Positions 8,256 to 18,169 of a stretch of 64,000 nucleotides of DNA are shown piece after piece. The stretch is from Shouchella tritolerans. GTDB taxonomy: Bacteria > Bacillota > Bacilli > Bacillales > Bacillaceae_D. A program made the position numbers and the translations under genes. The notes below the pieces were generated by a model. That model had not been told where the DNA came from and did no database searches. It saw only the letters and a list, made by a program, of their open reading frames with translations. Location: the NCBI RefSeq assembly GCF_025770735.1, contig NZ_JAODPB010000001.1, forward strand, positions 868,001 to 932,000. Reading direction: 5' to 3'. Numbering within the stretch: the first letter of the stretch is position 1; each line of letters begins with the position of its first letter.

Positions 8256-9134
8256 ATGAAGCTGAACGGCCGTTTGACGCCAACTTTTTTTATTGGCCCG
8301 CATTTAATCTTCTTTCTCGTTTTCTTTCTTTTGCCGTCGATAACAGGTATCTATGCTTCTTTTACACAATGGAATTTAATGAACGATCCTGTGTGGGTAG
8401 GAGGAAGCAACTATAGGACGATTCTATTTGATACAAATTCAACCTTTCATCACCAATTTTTCAATGGATTAAAGAACACGCTGCTGTTTGTTGCCTTAAG
8501 TGTCCCATTGCTGATCGTAATCCCTTTGTTAATCGCTGTTTCTTTAGAACATAAAAAAGTGAAAATGAAAAATCTCATCCAGGCGATCATCTATGTCCCA
8601 GGGCTGATCTCGATTTCGGCAGCGGCGCTAATTTGGGGGCTTATTTTCAATAACCAGCTAGGCATAGCAAACAACCTATTTGGCGTTGATGTCGCATGGG
8701 CAGCAACACAACCTTATGCTTGGATCATCATTATTATCATTACGTTATGGGGAGGAGTTGGCGGCAATTTAATTATTTACCGTGCCTCGATTCATGGCGT
8801 GTCCAGAGACTTGTTTGAAGCGGCAGAAATGGACGGTGCAGGGCCAATCCGAAAATTCTTTAGTGTGACCATTCCTTCCATTCGTTTTCCTTTAATCTAT
8901 ACATTTGTGATGACGACCGCTGGCTGTTTTAATGTCTTTGGCCAGCCACTCATGATGACTAGCGGCGGGCCAAACCAAAGCACGACGGTGTTAATGATGT
9001 ATATCCGTGATTTGGCGTTCAGCCATGGGGAGTCCATTGCCGGAATGGCGTCAGCAATGGCTGTTTTACTAGGTTTGGTGATTTTAATCATTTCTGCTTT
9101 TCAGTACTACTTATTGAATAGAAACGCATCATAG
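8256..9134 (+). CDS. Sugar ABC permease, AraP-like
   Basis: 292 residues, about six membrane helices, with the MalF-type EAA loop LFEAAEMDGAGPIRKFFSVTIPSI (about residues 185-210). The start at ATG 8256 follows GGGGAGGGG by five bases; upstream in-frame codons overlap the previous gene and are unlikely. It pairs with the next permease to form the membrane channel. No ATPase gene is present in this cluster, so a shared ATPase of the MsmX type is probably used, as in B. subtilis AraNPQ. Confidence 0.88.
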   Translation: MKLNGRLTPTFFIGPHLIFFLVFFLLPSITGIYASFTQWNLMNDPVWVGGSNYRTILFDTNSTFHHQFFNGLKNTLLFVALSVPLLIVIPLLIAVSLEHKKVKMKNLIQAIIYVPGLISISAAALIWGLIFNNQLGIANNLFGVDVAWAATQPYAWIIIIIITLWGGVGGNLIIYRASIHGVSRDLFEAAEMDGAGPIRKFFSVTIPSIRFPLIYTFVMTTAGCFNVFGQPLMMTSGGPNQSTTVLMMYIRDLAFSHGESIAGMASAMAVLLGLVILIISAFQYYLLNRNAS

Positions 9135-9180
9135 GGAGCTTTAAAGGAGGGAATGCAATGGAAGCGAAAGGAAGGGGATT

Positions 9181-10026
9181 ATGGCAAATCGGATTGATCT
9201 ATCAAAATATGTAGCGTATCTATTTCTACTCATTGCTTGCTTTTTATGGGTGATCCCGTTAATTTTTGGCGTATCAACATCATTTCGGTCGCAAACGGAA
9301 GTCGTAAATGTTGGGTTTCGGCTGTTGCCTGTCAATTGGGTCGTCGAGAACTATATGGGTGTCTTAAACAATACGTCGACTGCGCCGATTTTAAAATGGT
9401 TATGGAATTCCATTTTTATTGCGACTTCCCATGCAGTGCTCGTTGTGGGAATGGTCGCGATTACGGCCTATGGCTATACACGCTTAACATTTAAAGGAAG
9501 AGACACGCTGTTTTTTGTCTTGTTAGCGATTTCCCTTTTTCCTGGCGTTGTCAACTTGATCCCTTCTTACAAAATTATTGATACATTAGGTTGGGTCAAC
9601 ACACCTTGGGCTATGATTTTCCCTGGGTTAGCAGGGATGGGCAACTTATTTTTAGTAAGACAGTTCATGCTAGGCATTCCGAAAGAATTGGATGAGTGTG
9701 CGAAGATCGATGGGGCGAATGATTTTCGAATTTTCTATTCGATTATATTGCCGCTAGTCCGTCCTGTTTTAATTGTTGTTTTTTTATTCTCCTTCACAGG
9801 TTCTTGGAATGACTTTCTCTGGCCAGTGATTGTTTATACGGATGTCAATAAAATACCAATAACGGCTGGCCTGTTATTGCTTCAGGACATTTACGGAAAT
9901 TACCGGATGATTGGGCAACTAATGGCATCGGCATTGATCGCCATTATTCCGACTGTGTTATTGTTTTTGTTCGCCCAAAAACACTTCGTCAAATCGATTA
10001 ATTTGAATGCTGGGTTAAAAGGTTAG
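9181..10026 (+). CDS. Sugar ABC permease, AraQ-like
   Basis: 281 residues, six membrane helices, MalG-type EAA loop ELDECAKIDGANDFRIFYSIILPL (about 178-202). ATG 9181 follows AAGGAAGGGG. A separate RBS (AAAGGAGG, 9143-9150) precedes an 18-codon ORF (9158-9214) in another frame that overlaps this start; translational coupling is possible. It completes the transporter with the preceding permease and binding protein. Confidence 0.88.
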   Translation: MANRIDLSKYVAYLFLLIACFLWVIPLIFGVSTSFRSQTEVVNVGFRLLPVNWVVENYMGVLNNTSTAPILKWLWNSIFIATSHAVLVVGMVAITAYGYTRLTFKGRDTLFFVLLAISLFPGVVNLIPSYKIIDTLGWVNTPWAMIFPGLAGMGNLFLVRQFMLGIPKELDECAKIDGANDFRIFYSIILPLVRPVLIVVFLFSFTGSWNDFLWPVIVYTDVNKIPITAGLLLLQDIYGNYRMIGQLMASALIAIIPTVLLFLFAQKHFVKSINLNAGLKG

Positions 10027-10097
10027 CACGGTGAGTGAGGTCACGGGTCTAGTAAGAAAGGAGAATCACGAACAAAACACGAAGGGAGCGTGTAGCA

Positions 10098-10523
10098 GTG
10101 CGCCGGTCTTTCGAGCGAAGATGTTTATTAGTCGGCGGAGTTTGGAATATAACGACAGCGCTTTTAACCATTTTTGGCTATTCGGCTTGGTTTAAACAGT
10201 CAGGAGTAAAAAGGTTAGAGAATGAAACTGTGGACACGATGCTTGCAACATCACAACTAATTAGCGATGTGATCAATGTTGTTTTGCTATTTGGCTTGTT
10301 CATGTTAGTTGGAGGTGTCGTCAGCTTGGTCATTGCCAGAAAGCTCAAAGATAATGACATCCAAAATGGCATTTTAATATGGACCGGACTTTGGGGCGCA
10401 CTTCTCTTTTTGGCAATGGACATTATCGGGTTTGCCCTCTATTTCATGGCCTTCATGATGTATGTATCAAAAAACAAAGCGATTAAAATCGCTGCTAAAG
10501 CAAGAGGGAACAGCGGCCTTTAA
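10098..10523 (+). CDS. Hypothetical four-helix membrane protein
   Basis: 141 residues, start GTG 10098 after AAGGGAG. Hydrophobic segments at about 12-30, 58-85, 95-122 and the end suggest four membrane helices. A short basic C-terminal tail (KNKAIKIAAKARG) follows. No family recognised. It follows the ABC permease by 71 bases and precedes an AraR box, so it is probably the last gene of the transporter operon. A role in arabinan use is suggested only by position. Confidence 0.7.
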   Translation: MRRSFERRCLLVGGVWNITTALLTIFGYSAWFKQSGVKRLENETVDTMLATSQLISDVINVVLLFGLFMLVGGVVSLVIARKLKDNDIQNGILIWTGLWGALLFLAMDIIGFALYFMAFMMYVSKNKAIKIAAKARGNSGL

Positions 10524-10537
10524 TAGCATATACAAAG

Positions 10538-10553
10538 AATTGTACGTACTAGT
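10538..10553. promoter_or_regulatory. AraR operator before abfA
   Basis: AATTGTACGTACTAGT, centred on TGTACGTAC, lies about 155 bases before the abfA start. It is the third AraR-type palindrome of the cluster. No strong -35/-10 pair was identified next to it. Confidence 0.7.
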
Positions 10554-10581
10554 ACTCCTGTAACGCACTGCGGAAGTGGAG

Positions 10582-10683
10582 GTGTTAAAAGGTTTAAACA
10601 CAACGAAGCAGAAAGCGGATGTAGTGGTTGTTGAAAACGGTACCATTATTGGCGCCATTTCTACTGGCAGCGATTTCATTTAA
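10582..10683 (+). other. Possible 33-codon ORF or gene remnant before abfA
   Basis: An open frame from GTG 10582 to TAA 10681-10683 reads like real protein ([19 protein letters not shown]). GGAGG lies at 10578-10582 and overlaps the GTG, so no start is well placed for it. It may be a remnant of a larger gene or a leader peptide. No family assigned. Confidence 0.3.
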
Positions 10684-10708
10684 TATGGATAAAGTGAGGC
10701 TGATAAAC

Positions 10709-12205
10709 ATGGAACGAGAAGTAAAAGTATATACAGATTTACAACGAGGGAAAATCAGCAAGCATATTTATGGCCATTTTTCAGAGCATTTAGGCCGTTG
10801 TATTTACGAAGGCCTCTGGGTTGGTGAAGACTCCCCTATCCCAAATACAGACGGAATTCGCAATGATGTGCTCGAAGCCTTACAAGAGCTGAATATTCCT
10901 GTTTTGCGGTGGCCTGGGGGATGCTTTGCCGATGAATACCATTGGAAAGACGGCATCGGCCCAAGAGAAAGCCGCAAACGGATGGTCAACACCCATTGGG
11001 GCGGTGTCATTGAGAACAATCACTTTGGCACCCATGAATTTTTGAGGTTGTGTGAATTGCTCGGAGCTGAACCTTATATTTGTGGAAATGTTGGCAGCGG
11101 CACAGTCCAAGAAATGCAAGAATGGGTTGAATACATGACATTTAATGGCGAGTCGCCAATGGCAAATTGGCGCGCAGAGAATGGCAAAAAGGAACCGTGG
11201 CGTTTAACGTACTTTGGCGTCGGAAACGAAAACTGGGGCTGCGGCGGTCATATGAGAGCCGAGTATTACGCAGACCTTTATCGGCGTTATCAAACGTATG
11301 TCAGGAATTACGGCGACAACAAGCTTTATAAAATTGCCGGAGGAGCCAATGTTGACGATTACCACTGGACGGAAGTGTTAATGCGGGAAGCGAGCCAGTT
11401 AATGGACGGGTTAAGCTTGCATTACTATACGATGCCAGGTGATTTCTGGAATGAAAAAGGGGCAGCCTTAGATAAACGCGAATCACAATGGTTCAAAACA
11501 CTGAAAAAAGCATTTCGTATGGATGAATTGTTAACGAGGCACTCAGCAATCATGGATCAATACGACCCTGCGAAGCGCGTAGGCTTAATTGTAGATGAAT
11601 GGGGAACTTGGTTTGACGTGGAACCAGGGACGAATCCAGGCTTTTTATACCAGCAAAATACGATTCGTGACGCGTTGGTGGCGGGCGTCCATTTCCATAT
11701 CTTCCACGAACATAATGACCGCGTCCACATGGCAAATATCGCACAAATGGTCAATGTGCTCCAAGCGATGATTTTAACGGAAGGAGAGCGAATGCTGCGC
11801 ACGCCAACTTACCATGTGTTTAATATGTATAAAGTCCATCAAGATGCGACGAGGCTTGAAGTCAAAGTAGATGCCGGCTTGTATCGCTTCGATGATCAAG
11901 AGCTGCCAGCAATGACGGTTACCGCCTCAAAAGATAGCAACGGAGCCATTCATATTAGTATTTGCCATCTTGATCCAAACGATGCTGCATCACTAGCGCT
12001 CAAACTGGAAGGAATAGAGAAGCCATTGTCTGCTGCTAATGTTTCTGGAGAACTGCTAACAGCAAATGAGTTAAATGCGCATAACACATTTGAGCAACCG
12101 AATAAAGTCGAGCCTGTGGCGTACGTGCCGACATCTGTCAGTGGACAGGAACTGAAGCTAGATGTTCCCCCTTCTGCCGTATTGCGCGTAACGGTCAGGC
12201 CGTAA
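10709..12205 (+). CDS. abfA: Alpha-L-arabinofuranosidase, GH51
   Basis: 498 residues from ATG 10709; the upstream in-frame extension is not family-like and lacks an RBS. GH51 features: [16 protein letters not shown] near the N-terminus, [13 protein letters not shown], acid/base Glu174 in [11 protein letters not shown] and nucleophile Glu297 in VDEWGTW. A C-terminal beta domain follows. There is no signal peptide, so it acts in the cytoplasm, releasing L-arabinose from imported arabino-oligosaccharides. An AraR box precedes it and the ABC transporter lies upstream. The RBS (GTGAGG) is weak. Confidence 0.95.
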   Translation: MEREVKVYTDLQRGKISKHIYGHFSEHLGRCIYEGLWVGEDSPIPNTDGIRNDVLEALQELNIPVLRWPGGCFADEYHWKDGIGPRESRKRMVNTHWGGVIENNHFGTHEFLRLCELLGAEPYICGNVGSGTVQEMQEWVEYMTFNGESPMANWRAENGKKEPWRLTYFGVGNENWGCGGHMRAEYYADLYRRYQTYVRNYGDNKLYKIAGGANVDDYHWTEVLMREASQLMDGLSLHYYTMPGDFWNEKGAALDKRESQWFKTLKKAFRMDELLTRHSAIMDQYDPAKRVGLIVDEWGTWFDVEPGTNPGFLYQQNTIRDALVAGVHFHIFHEHNDRVHMANIAQMVNVLQAMILTEGERMLRTPTYHVFNMYKVHQDATRLEVKVDAGLYRFDDQELPAMTVTASKDSNGAIHISICHLDPNDAASLALKLEGIEKPLSAANVSGELLTANELNAHNTFEQPNKVEPVAYVPTSVSGQELKLDVPPSAVLRVTVRP

Positions 12206-12218
12206 ATGCCCGCGAATC

Positions 12219-12250
12219 AGGGGTTCCATTAAAAGGAAGCCCCTTCTTTG
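12219..12250 (+). terminator. Terminator after abfA
   Basis: GGGGTTCC (12220-12227) pairs with GGAAGCCCC (12235-12243, one bulge), followed by TTCTTTG. The tail is imperfect. Confidence 0.6.
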
Positions 12251-12289
12251 AAAAAAGGCTATGAACATTCATGAAAGGGGTCGCCAATT

Positions 12290-12550
12290 ATGAATGAACC
12301 GCCTTGTAAAGGCTGCATGGCAAGTGTGCGATTAACGGCAAGTGAACTGGAGCGGCTTATTGCAGAATATAGCGAGGAGGAAAATGAACCTCTGGCCACA
12401 ACAGCGGAGTATTTCCGGCGCCTCACCCAATGCGGCCAATGTTCAGCACTATTGTACGAAACAACGTGCCGACATAGCGGGATGTTGATCCAGTACGTTG
12501 CCAGGTTTCAAAACAAAGGTTGTCCCCACCCAGACGGCGGGAAATGGTGA
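12290..12550 (+). CDS. DUF6171 family small Cys-rich protein
   Basis: 86 residues with eight Cys/His-type ligands: CKGC near residue 6, CGQC near 45, TTCRHSG near 57 and GCPH near 79. This fits the DUF6171 family as I recall it, with the ending CPHPxGGKW. Spacing suggests zinc binding. Start ATG 12290 follows AAAGGGG. Function unknown. It sits between two arabinan-degrading genes, but family members also occur elsewhere, so a link to arabinan is not implied. Confidence 0.75.
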   Translation: MNEPPCKGCMASVRLTASELERLIAEYSEEENEPLATTAEYFRRLTQCGQCSALLYETTCRHSGMLIQYVARFQNKGCPHPDGGKW

Positions 12551-12640
12551 TTTTTTACGTTCAATTTGGAACTTAGTGATGCGAGATGCGAAGTTAGAAA
12601 CGAAACGGGGCCCGACCAATTTATTTGAGGAGGACTGCAA

Positions 12641-14134
12641 ATGAGAATGAGAAATCAGTGGTTGTTCAGTAGCTTGTTCGCGTTTATGTTCATCTTGGCG
12701 ATCACCACTCCTGCACAAGCAGGTGACATCCAGCAAAACCACCCGTTTCACAAACGAGGACTTGAAAGCAGTGAACCGACATTTACGGAAGCGTCTGTCC
12801 ATGACCCTTCCGTCATTAAAGCAGACGGGATGTATTATGTGTTTGGTTCTCATTTGGCTTCAGCGAAAACAAGTGATTTACTGAACTGGCAGCAAGTCTC
12901 CACTCATGTTCACAATGGCAATCCATTAATACCAAATGTCTATGAGGAACTAGCAGAAGCTTTTGAATGGGCAAATAGCGATACGCTTTGGGCTGCCGAT
13001 GTGATCCAGCTTGAAGATGGCCGTTATTACATGTATTACAATGCGTGTCAAGGGGACGCTCCAAGGTCTGCACTTGGTGTTGCCGTGGCCGATGAAATTG
13101 AAGGCCCTTATAAAAATTTGGGTGTGTTTCTGAAGTCAGGAATGTGGGGAGAAGAAAGCCCTGACGGAACGATTTATGATGCCAATGTCCACCCAAATGC
13201 GATTGACCCTCACACATTCTTTGATCATGAAGGGAAGCTTTGGATGGTATACGGCTCCTACTCAGGGGGAATTTTTATTTTGGAAATGGACCCGGACACG
13301 GGATTTCCCCTGCCTGGGCAAGGGTACGGCATTCACCTAACAGGTGGGAACCATAGCCGGATTGAGGCCCCTTACATCCATTATGATCATACAACTGGCT
13401 ATTATTATTTGTATTTGACGTTTGGCGGGCTTGATGCGACGGGTGGCTATAATATGCGCGTAGCACGAGCAAAACAGCCAACGGGGCCTTATGTCGATGC
13501 AGAAGGGCGTTTCATGAGCGAGGCGAAAGGGGCGCCAGGCACATTTTTTGATGACGCTTCGATTGAACCATTTGGCGTCAAACAAATGGGCAATTTCCTG
13601 TTTAAACGTGAGCCAGGTGAAACAGGTTCAAGTTTGAGCACAGGCTACGTTTCCCCAGGACACAATTCCGTTTACTACGATGAAGACAAAGGAAAGATCT
13701 TTCTCTTTTTCCATACACGTTTCCCTGGGCGGGGAGAAATACACGAAATTCGTGTACACCAAATGGTTATGAATGAGAAAGGTTGGCCGGTCATAGCTCC
13801 TTACCGTTATACAGGGGAATCATTGGCTAAAGTAGAAGACGAAGACGTAGTCGGTGACTACAAGTTCATTAACCATGGCAAGGAGATCACGGCTGACATT
13901 AAGGAGTCCACAACGATCCGTTTAGAGACAAACAAGCAACTTTCAGGCGCTGTGACAGGAACGTGGGAAAAAACAGGCGATTACAATGTGGAGTTGCAAA
14001 TCAATGGCGCCATCTATAACGGCGTTTTCATCCGCCAATGGGACCCAGTGTCAAATAGGGAAACGCTGACCTTTACGGCCTTATCTGATGAAGGTATCGC
14101 GATTTGGGGCAGTCAAATGGAAAGAGATCGTTGA
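12641..14134 (+). CDS. Secreted endo-alpha-1,5-L-arabinanase, GH43
   Basis: 497 residues. Signal peptide residues 1-27 with cleavage AQA|GD, so the enzyme is exported. GH43 five-blade propeller: catalytic base Asp55 in SVHDPSVI, a middle Asp in NAIDPHTFFDHEGKLW and proton donor Glu in HSRIEAPYI. The C-terminal ~100 residues match the extra beta domain of B. subtilis Abn2-type arabinanases (469 residues). It cuts arabinan outside the cell, yielding oligomers for the ABC transporter and AbfA. RBS GAGGAGG. No clear AraR box precedes it. Confidence 0.9.
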   Translation: MRMRNQWLFSSLFAFMFILAITTPAQAGDIQQNHPFHKRGLESSEPTFTEASVHDPSVIKADGMYYVFGSHLASAKTSDLLNWQQVSTHVHNGNPLIPNVYEELAEAFEWANSDTLWAADVIQLEDGRYYMYYNACQGDAPRSALGVAVADEIEGPYKNLGVFLKSGMWGEESPDGTIYDANVHPNAIDPHTFFDHEGKLWMVYGSYSGGIFILEMDPDTGFPLPGQGYGIHLTGGNHSRIEAPYIHYDHTTGYYYLYLTFGGLDATGGYNMRVARAKQPTGPYVDAEGRFMSEAKGAPGTFFDDASIEPFGVKQMGNFLFKREPGETGSSLSTGYVSPGHNSVYYDEDKGKIFLFFHTRFPGRGEIHEIRVHQMVMNEKGWPVIAPYRYTGESLAKVEDEDVVGDYKFINHGKEITADIKESTTIRLETNKQLSGAVTGTWEKTGDYNVELQINGAIYNGVFIRQWDPVSNRETLTFTALSDEGIAIWGSQMERDR

Positions 14135-14193
14135 TTCTGCTCCTATGACTTAATACTGGAACGCATCGAGCTGTACGACATCTAAGTGCTTCG

Positions 14194-14254
14194 AAAAACG
14201 CTGTTGCTGTCGCTAACATCTGGAACTCACCTAGATGTAAGCGACAGCGTTTTT
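14194..14254. terminator. Bidirectional terminator between convergent genes
   Basis: A long inverted repeat (AAAACGCTG...TCGCTAACATCT, 14194-14221, with AGATGTAAGCGACAGCGTTTT, 14233-14253) has A and T runs at both ends. It serves the arabinanase gene and the minus-strand ATPase gene. Its right arm overlaps the ATPase stop codon. Confidence 0.85.
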
Positions 14255-16887
14255 GTAATCCGCTTTTCGATTTCCACGACAGCGAACACAAACAAACCCA
14301 TTACAATCGGAATCACCCACTGCCCGACGGTTAGTGGCGTTGTTTGGAATACCGTATTCATAAACGGAATGTACGTTAAGGCAAGCTGTAATAGAAGCAA
14401 GAGAAAGGCGACACCGAATGCAACTTTGTTTTGAAAGAAGCCGCGCTTAAAGGCAAAGTCCAATTCGCTACGGCAGTTAAACATGTAAAAAAGTTGGGCC
14501 ATGACAAACATTTGCAAAATAATCGTTTGTAGCGTGCTGCCATCGTAGCCTCTCGTTTGCATAAAATGATTCATCCAAAGCGTGCCAATGCCAATCATAA
14601 CAGAAACGGCTGTAATCCGGAAAAGATAATAGGGGGAAAGCAACTTTGCTTTTGGATCTCGAGGCGGGCGTTGCATAGCGCCTGGTTCCAGTTGTTCAAA
14701 AGCAAGGCCTAGGGAAACGGTAATAGCGACAACCATATTGACCCAAAGGATTTGCACAGGAGTAAGCGGCATAGACATGCCGAGAAAAATACTTGCGACA
14801 ATTAAAATTCCCCCTGCTCCATTCGTAGGCAAAATGAAGAGAATCGTTTTTTTGACATTGTCGTAGACGCGGCGCCCTTCTTCAACAGCATGGACAATCG
14901 TTTGGAAATTGTCGTCGGCGAGGACCATTTTTGCTGCGTCCTTTGTCACTTCTGTGCCTTTGATGCCCATCGCTACCCCAATATCAGCCCGCTTTAAGGC
15001 AGCCGCATCGTTGACGCCGTCTCCTGTCATTGCGCAAATATGCCCTTGCTTTTGCAGCGACTTGACAAGCCGTAATTTATTCTCTGGGCTTGTCCGTGCG
15101 AATATATGGGTGTTCGTTGCCGCTTCATCAAGCTCTTCATCGCTCATTTGATCCAACTCTTTGCCTGTAAGGGCTTTTGCCCCGTCGCCGATGCCAAGCT
15201 GTTTGCCGATTGCTTTGGCCGTGTCTCCATGGTCACCTGTGATCATTTTGACTTGAATGCCTGCTTTTTTACATGCTTGGACGGCGGCTATTGCTTCTTC
15301 TCTTGGCGGATCGACAATACCGGCCAGACCAAGAAACGTCACTCCTTTATTTAAATCATGATGGCCGATGGAGTCTGCCTGAGCAGGCATTTCTTTGTAC
15401 CCAGCAGCAAGTACGCGCTCGCCAGAATTGGCACGGGCAGACATTTGTTTTTCCCAATAGGCCCGGTCGAACGGAACGTCGCTGTTTTGTTCGGCCATGG
15501 CGAAAATTTGATCCGGAGCGCCTTTTACAAAGAGGACGCGCTTGCCGTTTGTTTCTGCTAATACGGCCATATATTTGTACTCAGAATCAAAGGGGATTTT
15601 CGAAATTACCGTATAACGAGGCAAGTCCAATGTCGTTTTTCGTACAAGTGTTAAAAAACACCCGTCTGTTGGGTCGCCGTCAATCGTCCAATGACCGTCG
15701 TCGTCTTGACGCAAACTGGCGTCGTTGCATGTTTGTACGCAAGCAAGAAAGCGCTCTAGCACAGTGTTCGCTTTATTGCCTGTTTCAGCGTTAGGGACAA
15801 TCGCGCCTTCAGGGGCATAGCCCGTTCCTGTAACTGTGTAACTGGCTGCAGTCGTTTCTACGGTTGTTACCGTCATTTCATTTTTTGTTAATGTTCCCGT
15901 CTTATCAGAACAGATTACAGACACAGAGCCGAGCGTTTCAACTGAAGGAAGGCTGCGTATAATCGCGTTTCGTCTAGCCATCCGTTTGACGCCGACAGCA
16001 AGTATGATCGATAAAATGGCAGGCAACCCTTCTGGAATCGCGGCGACTGCCAAGGCAATGACCGATAAAAGCAATTCCCCGGCAGGAAAGCCTCGAAATA
16101 GGTAGCCAAATAAAAACATTACGATGGCGATGCCAACGACAAAAAAAGCAATCGTTTTTCCGAACGTGGCAATTTGGCGCAAGAGCGGGGTCTGTGTGTA
16201 TTCAACAGCGGCAATCGCTTCATTGATTTTACCGAGCTCTGTTGCCGACCCAGTTGCCGTAACAATGCCGACGGCGCTTCCCGCAGCGACAGACGTGCCT
16301 GAGAATACCATATTGGTGCGGTCGTTTAATACAGTATCCGTATCAAGAACCTCTGTTTGTTTATCAACAGCTGTCGATTCGCCTGTTAGTGCCGACTCCT
16401 CGACGCGAAGGTTGTGTGCTTCTATTAAACGGATATCGGCTGGCACTTTATCGCCAGCACTTAAGACAACGACATCACCGACAACCACTTCCGCCGCTTC
16501 AATTTCAAGACGCTCGCCATTGCGGCGGACATTCGCACTTAAGCTAAGCATCGCTTTAATACTAGATAGCGCTTTTTCCGCTTGGCTCTCTTGAATATAG
16601 CCAATAAAAGCATTAATGATCGTAACAAGGAGGATGACGCTTGTATCGATGTAATGGCCGAGCAAACCAGTAATAAGGGCGGCGGCAAGAAGAACATAAA
16701 TTAACACATCGTTAAAATGGCGAATAAACTTTTTCAGTTCTGAGTCTTTTTTCCTCTCTGGCAATTCATTGCGCCCATTTTCACGCAAGCGCCGATTTGC
16801 TTCTTTTGTATCTAAACCAGTCGTTTGATTTGTATGTAACGCACTTTCTACATTGTCAATTGTCGTCGCATGCCATTGATTCTCCAT
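14227..16887 (-). CDS. Calcium-type P2A P-type ATPase
   Basis: 886 residues from ATG 16887, five bases after GGAGGTGA; longer starts lack support. Features in order: N-terminal cation_ATPase_N domain, TGES actuator motif, PEGLP in M4, phosphorylation site DKTGTLT (Asp328), KGAPD nucleotide-binding motif, MVTGDH-like ([10 protein letters not shown]), [21 protein letters not shown], and a C-terminal helix bundle. This set is typical of SERCA/PMR1-like pumps such as B. subtilis YloB (890 residues), which exports Ca2+ from the cytosol. It is a single gene read toward the arabinanase gene. Confidence 0.9.
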   Translation of the reverse strand: MENQWHATTIDNVESALHTNQTTGLDTKEANRRLRENGRNELPERKKDSELKKFIRHFNDVLIYVLLAAALITGLLGHYIDTSVILLVTIINAFIGYIQESQAEKALSSIKAMLSLSANVRRNGERLEIEAAEVVVGDVVVLSAGDKVPADIRLIEAHNLRVEESALTGESTAVDKQTEVLDTDTVLNDRTNMVFSGTSVAAGSAVGIVTATGSATELGKINEAIAAVEYTQTPLLRQIATFGKTIAFFVVGIAIVMFLFGYLFRGFPAGELLLSVIALAVAAIPEGLPAILSIILAVGVKRMARRNAIIRSLPSVETLGSVSVICSDKTGTLTKNEMTVTTVETTAASYTVTGTGYAPEGAIVPNAETGNKANTVLERFLACVQTCNDASLRQDDDGHWTIDGDPTDGCFLTLVRKTTLDLPRYTVISKIPFDSEYKYMAVLAETNGKRVLFVKGAPDQIFAMAEQNSDVPFDRAYWEKQMSARANSGERVLAAGYKEMPAQADSIGHHDLNKGVTFLGLAGIVDPPREEAIAAVQACKKAGIQVKMITGDHGDTAKAIGKQLGIGDGAKALTGKELDQMSDEELDEAATNTHIFARTSPENKLRLVKSLQKQGHICAMTGDGVNDAAALKRADIGVAMGIKGTEVTKDAAKMVLADDNFQTIVHAVEEGRRVYDNVKKTILFILPTNGAGGILIVASIFLGMSMPLTPVQILWVNMVVAITVSLGLAFEQLEPGAMQRPPRDPKAKLLSPYYLFRITAVSVMIGIGTLWMNHFMQTRGYDGSTLQTIILQMFVMAQLFYMFNCRSELDFAFKRGFFQNKVAFGVAFLLLLLQLALTYIPFMNTVFQTTPLTVGQWVIPIVMGLFVFAVVEIEKRITKTLSLTSR

Positions 16888-17061
16888 TCGCTTCACCTCC
16901 ATTGTATTATGTGACGACTGTCTTTTTTCATGCATGAACAGGGCAAGACAAGAACGCGTTTGGAAATGATGTTGAACCAACTTATAGACTATCGGACTTT
17001 TTCTTATCGAATAAACGATTTTTCCTTATAATAGACAAAACCGTATGGGGGAGGAAAAGCG

Positions 17062-17847
17062 ATGATTCGATTGTTAACGCAAGACGATAAAGCACAGTGT
17101 TTAGCATTTTTAAGACAGCAAGCGGCCGAAAATTTATTTATTATTGGCGATATAGAGGCGTTTGGCTTTGAAACTGATTTTCAGCGTCTATGGGGGGAAT
17201 TTGATGAAACTGGCAAGCTAAACGCGGTTTTGCTAAAATACTATGAATCGTACATTCCTTATGGGAAAGAGCCGTTTGCGGCAGAAGCATTCGCAAACAT
17301 TATGATCAATGACCACTCGTTCACACGGATGTCTGGGTTGAAATCTGTTTGTGAAAAAGTAGCAACCTATTTGCCTGCGTATAAACAAAAACGGCAAATG
17401 TATTATGCTAAATGCACACGTGTCGACTACGAAGTGGATGTTCCAGTCAAACTCGCACAGGCGACGCCTGACGATGCAGAAGCATTGCTAACATTTATAA
17501 AACAAATTCCTGAGTTTGCTGACTCGGTGCCTACCTCTGTAGAAACAAAGCGCCAACATTTACAAACTGGTTTTGCAAGAGCGATTTATGTGAAAGACGA
17601 AGGGAAGATTGTCTCTAGCGCATCAACGACTGCGGAAAATTCCGCTTCAGCCATGGTTGTTGGCGTGGCAACATTAAAGACGCACAAACAAAAAGGCTTT
17701 GCGAGTGCTTGCGTTGCCAGGCTTTGCAGCGACTTGATCGCTGAAGGCAAGGTGCCGTGCTTGTTCTATGACAATCCAACTGCAGGTGCTATCTATAAGC
17801 GAATTGGCTTTTCTGACATTGGCTTGTGGATGGTATATGCTTATTAA
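17062..17847 (+). CDS. GNAT family N-acetyltransferase
   Basis: 261 residues, start ATG 17062 after GGGGGAGG. The C-terminal half (about 130-261) has the acetyl-CoA fold: VVGVATLKTHKQKGFASACVARL matches motif A (V-x-T-x-x-x-x-x-x-G-x-A). The end, FYDNPTAGAIYKRIGF, is the usual N-x-x-A-x-x-x-Y-x-x-x-G-F. The N-terminal half resembles the companion domain of FR47-type acetyltransferases. Substrate unknown. A single gene with its own terminator. Confidence 0.85.
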   Translation: MIRLLTQDDKAQCLAFLRQQAAENLFIIGDIEAFGFETDFQRLWGEFDETGKLNAVLLKYYESYIPYGKEPFAAEAFANIMINDHSFTRMSGLKSVCEKVATYLPAYKQKRQMYYAKCTRVDYEVDVPVKLAQATPDDAEALLTFIKQIPEFADSVPTSVETKRQHLQTGFARAIYVKDEGKIVSSASTTAENSASAMVVGVATLKTHKQKGFASACVARLCSDLIAEGKVPCLFYDNPTAGAIYKRIGFSDIGLWMVYAY

Positions 17848-17937
17848 ATACGACGCGATGCTTAAAGTAGTTAGACTGATAGAAAGACTTGTCAACGAGA
17901 CGATCAACGGAAAATACAGCGTTTCGCAGCAATCTGA

Positions 17938-17967
17938 AACAGTGCTATGCCAAAAGCACTGTTTTTT
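17938..17967 (+). terminator. Terminator after the GNAT gene
   Basis: AACAGTGCT (17938-17946) pairs with AGCACTGTT (17955-17963), followed by TTTT. It lies about 90 bases after the stop codon. Confidence 0.85.
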
Positions 17968-18169
17968 ATGATTGCCCTAATAAGGCGCTTGTTTTCCGCA
18001 ATTTTGTCGGATTTCAATAATGGCGCTCGAGATTTGTAGATGGTATCATATAGGGATGTGAAGACTATAAATATAGCGCACTGACAAACAGGCCAGAACA
18101 TTGTTTTTAAGCTGGGCTGAAGCGTTTTTGCTAAAAGTGCAGCTAATTTACCATCAAGGAGTACAAGCT

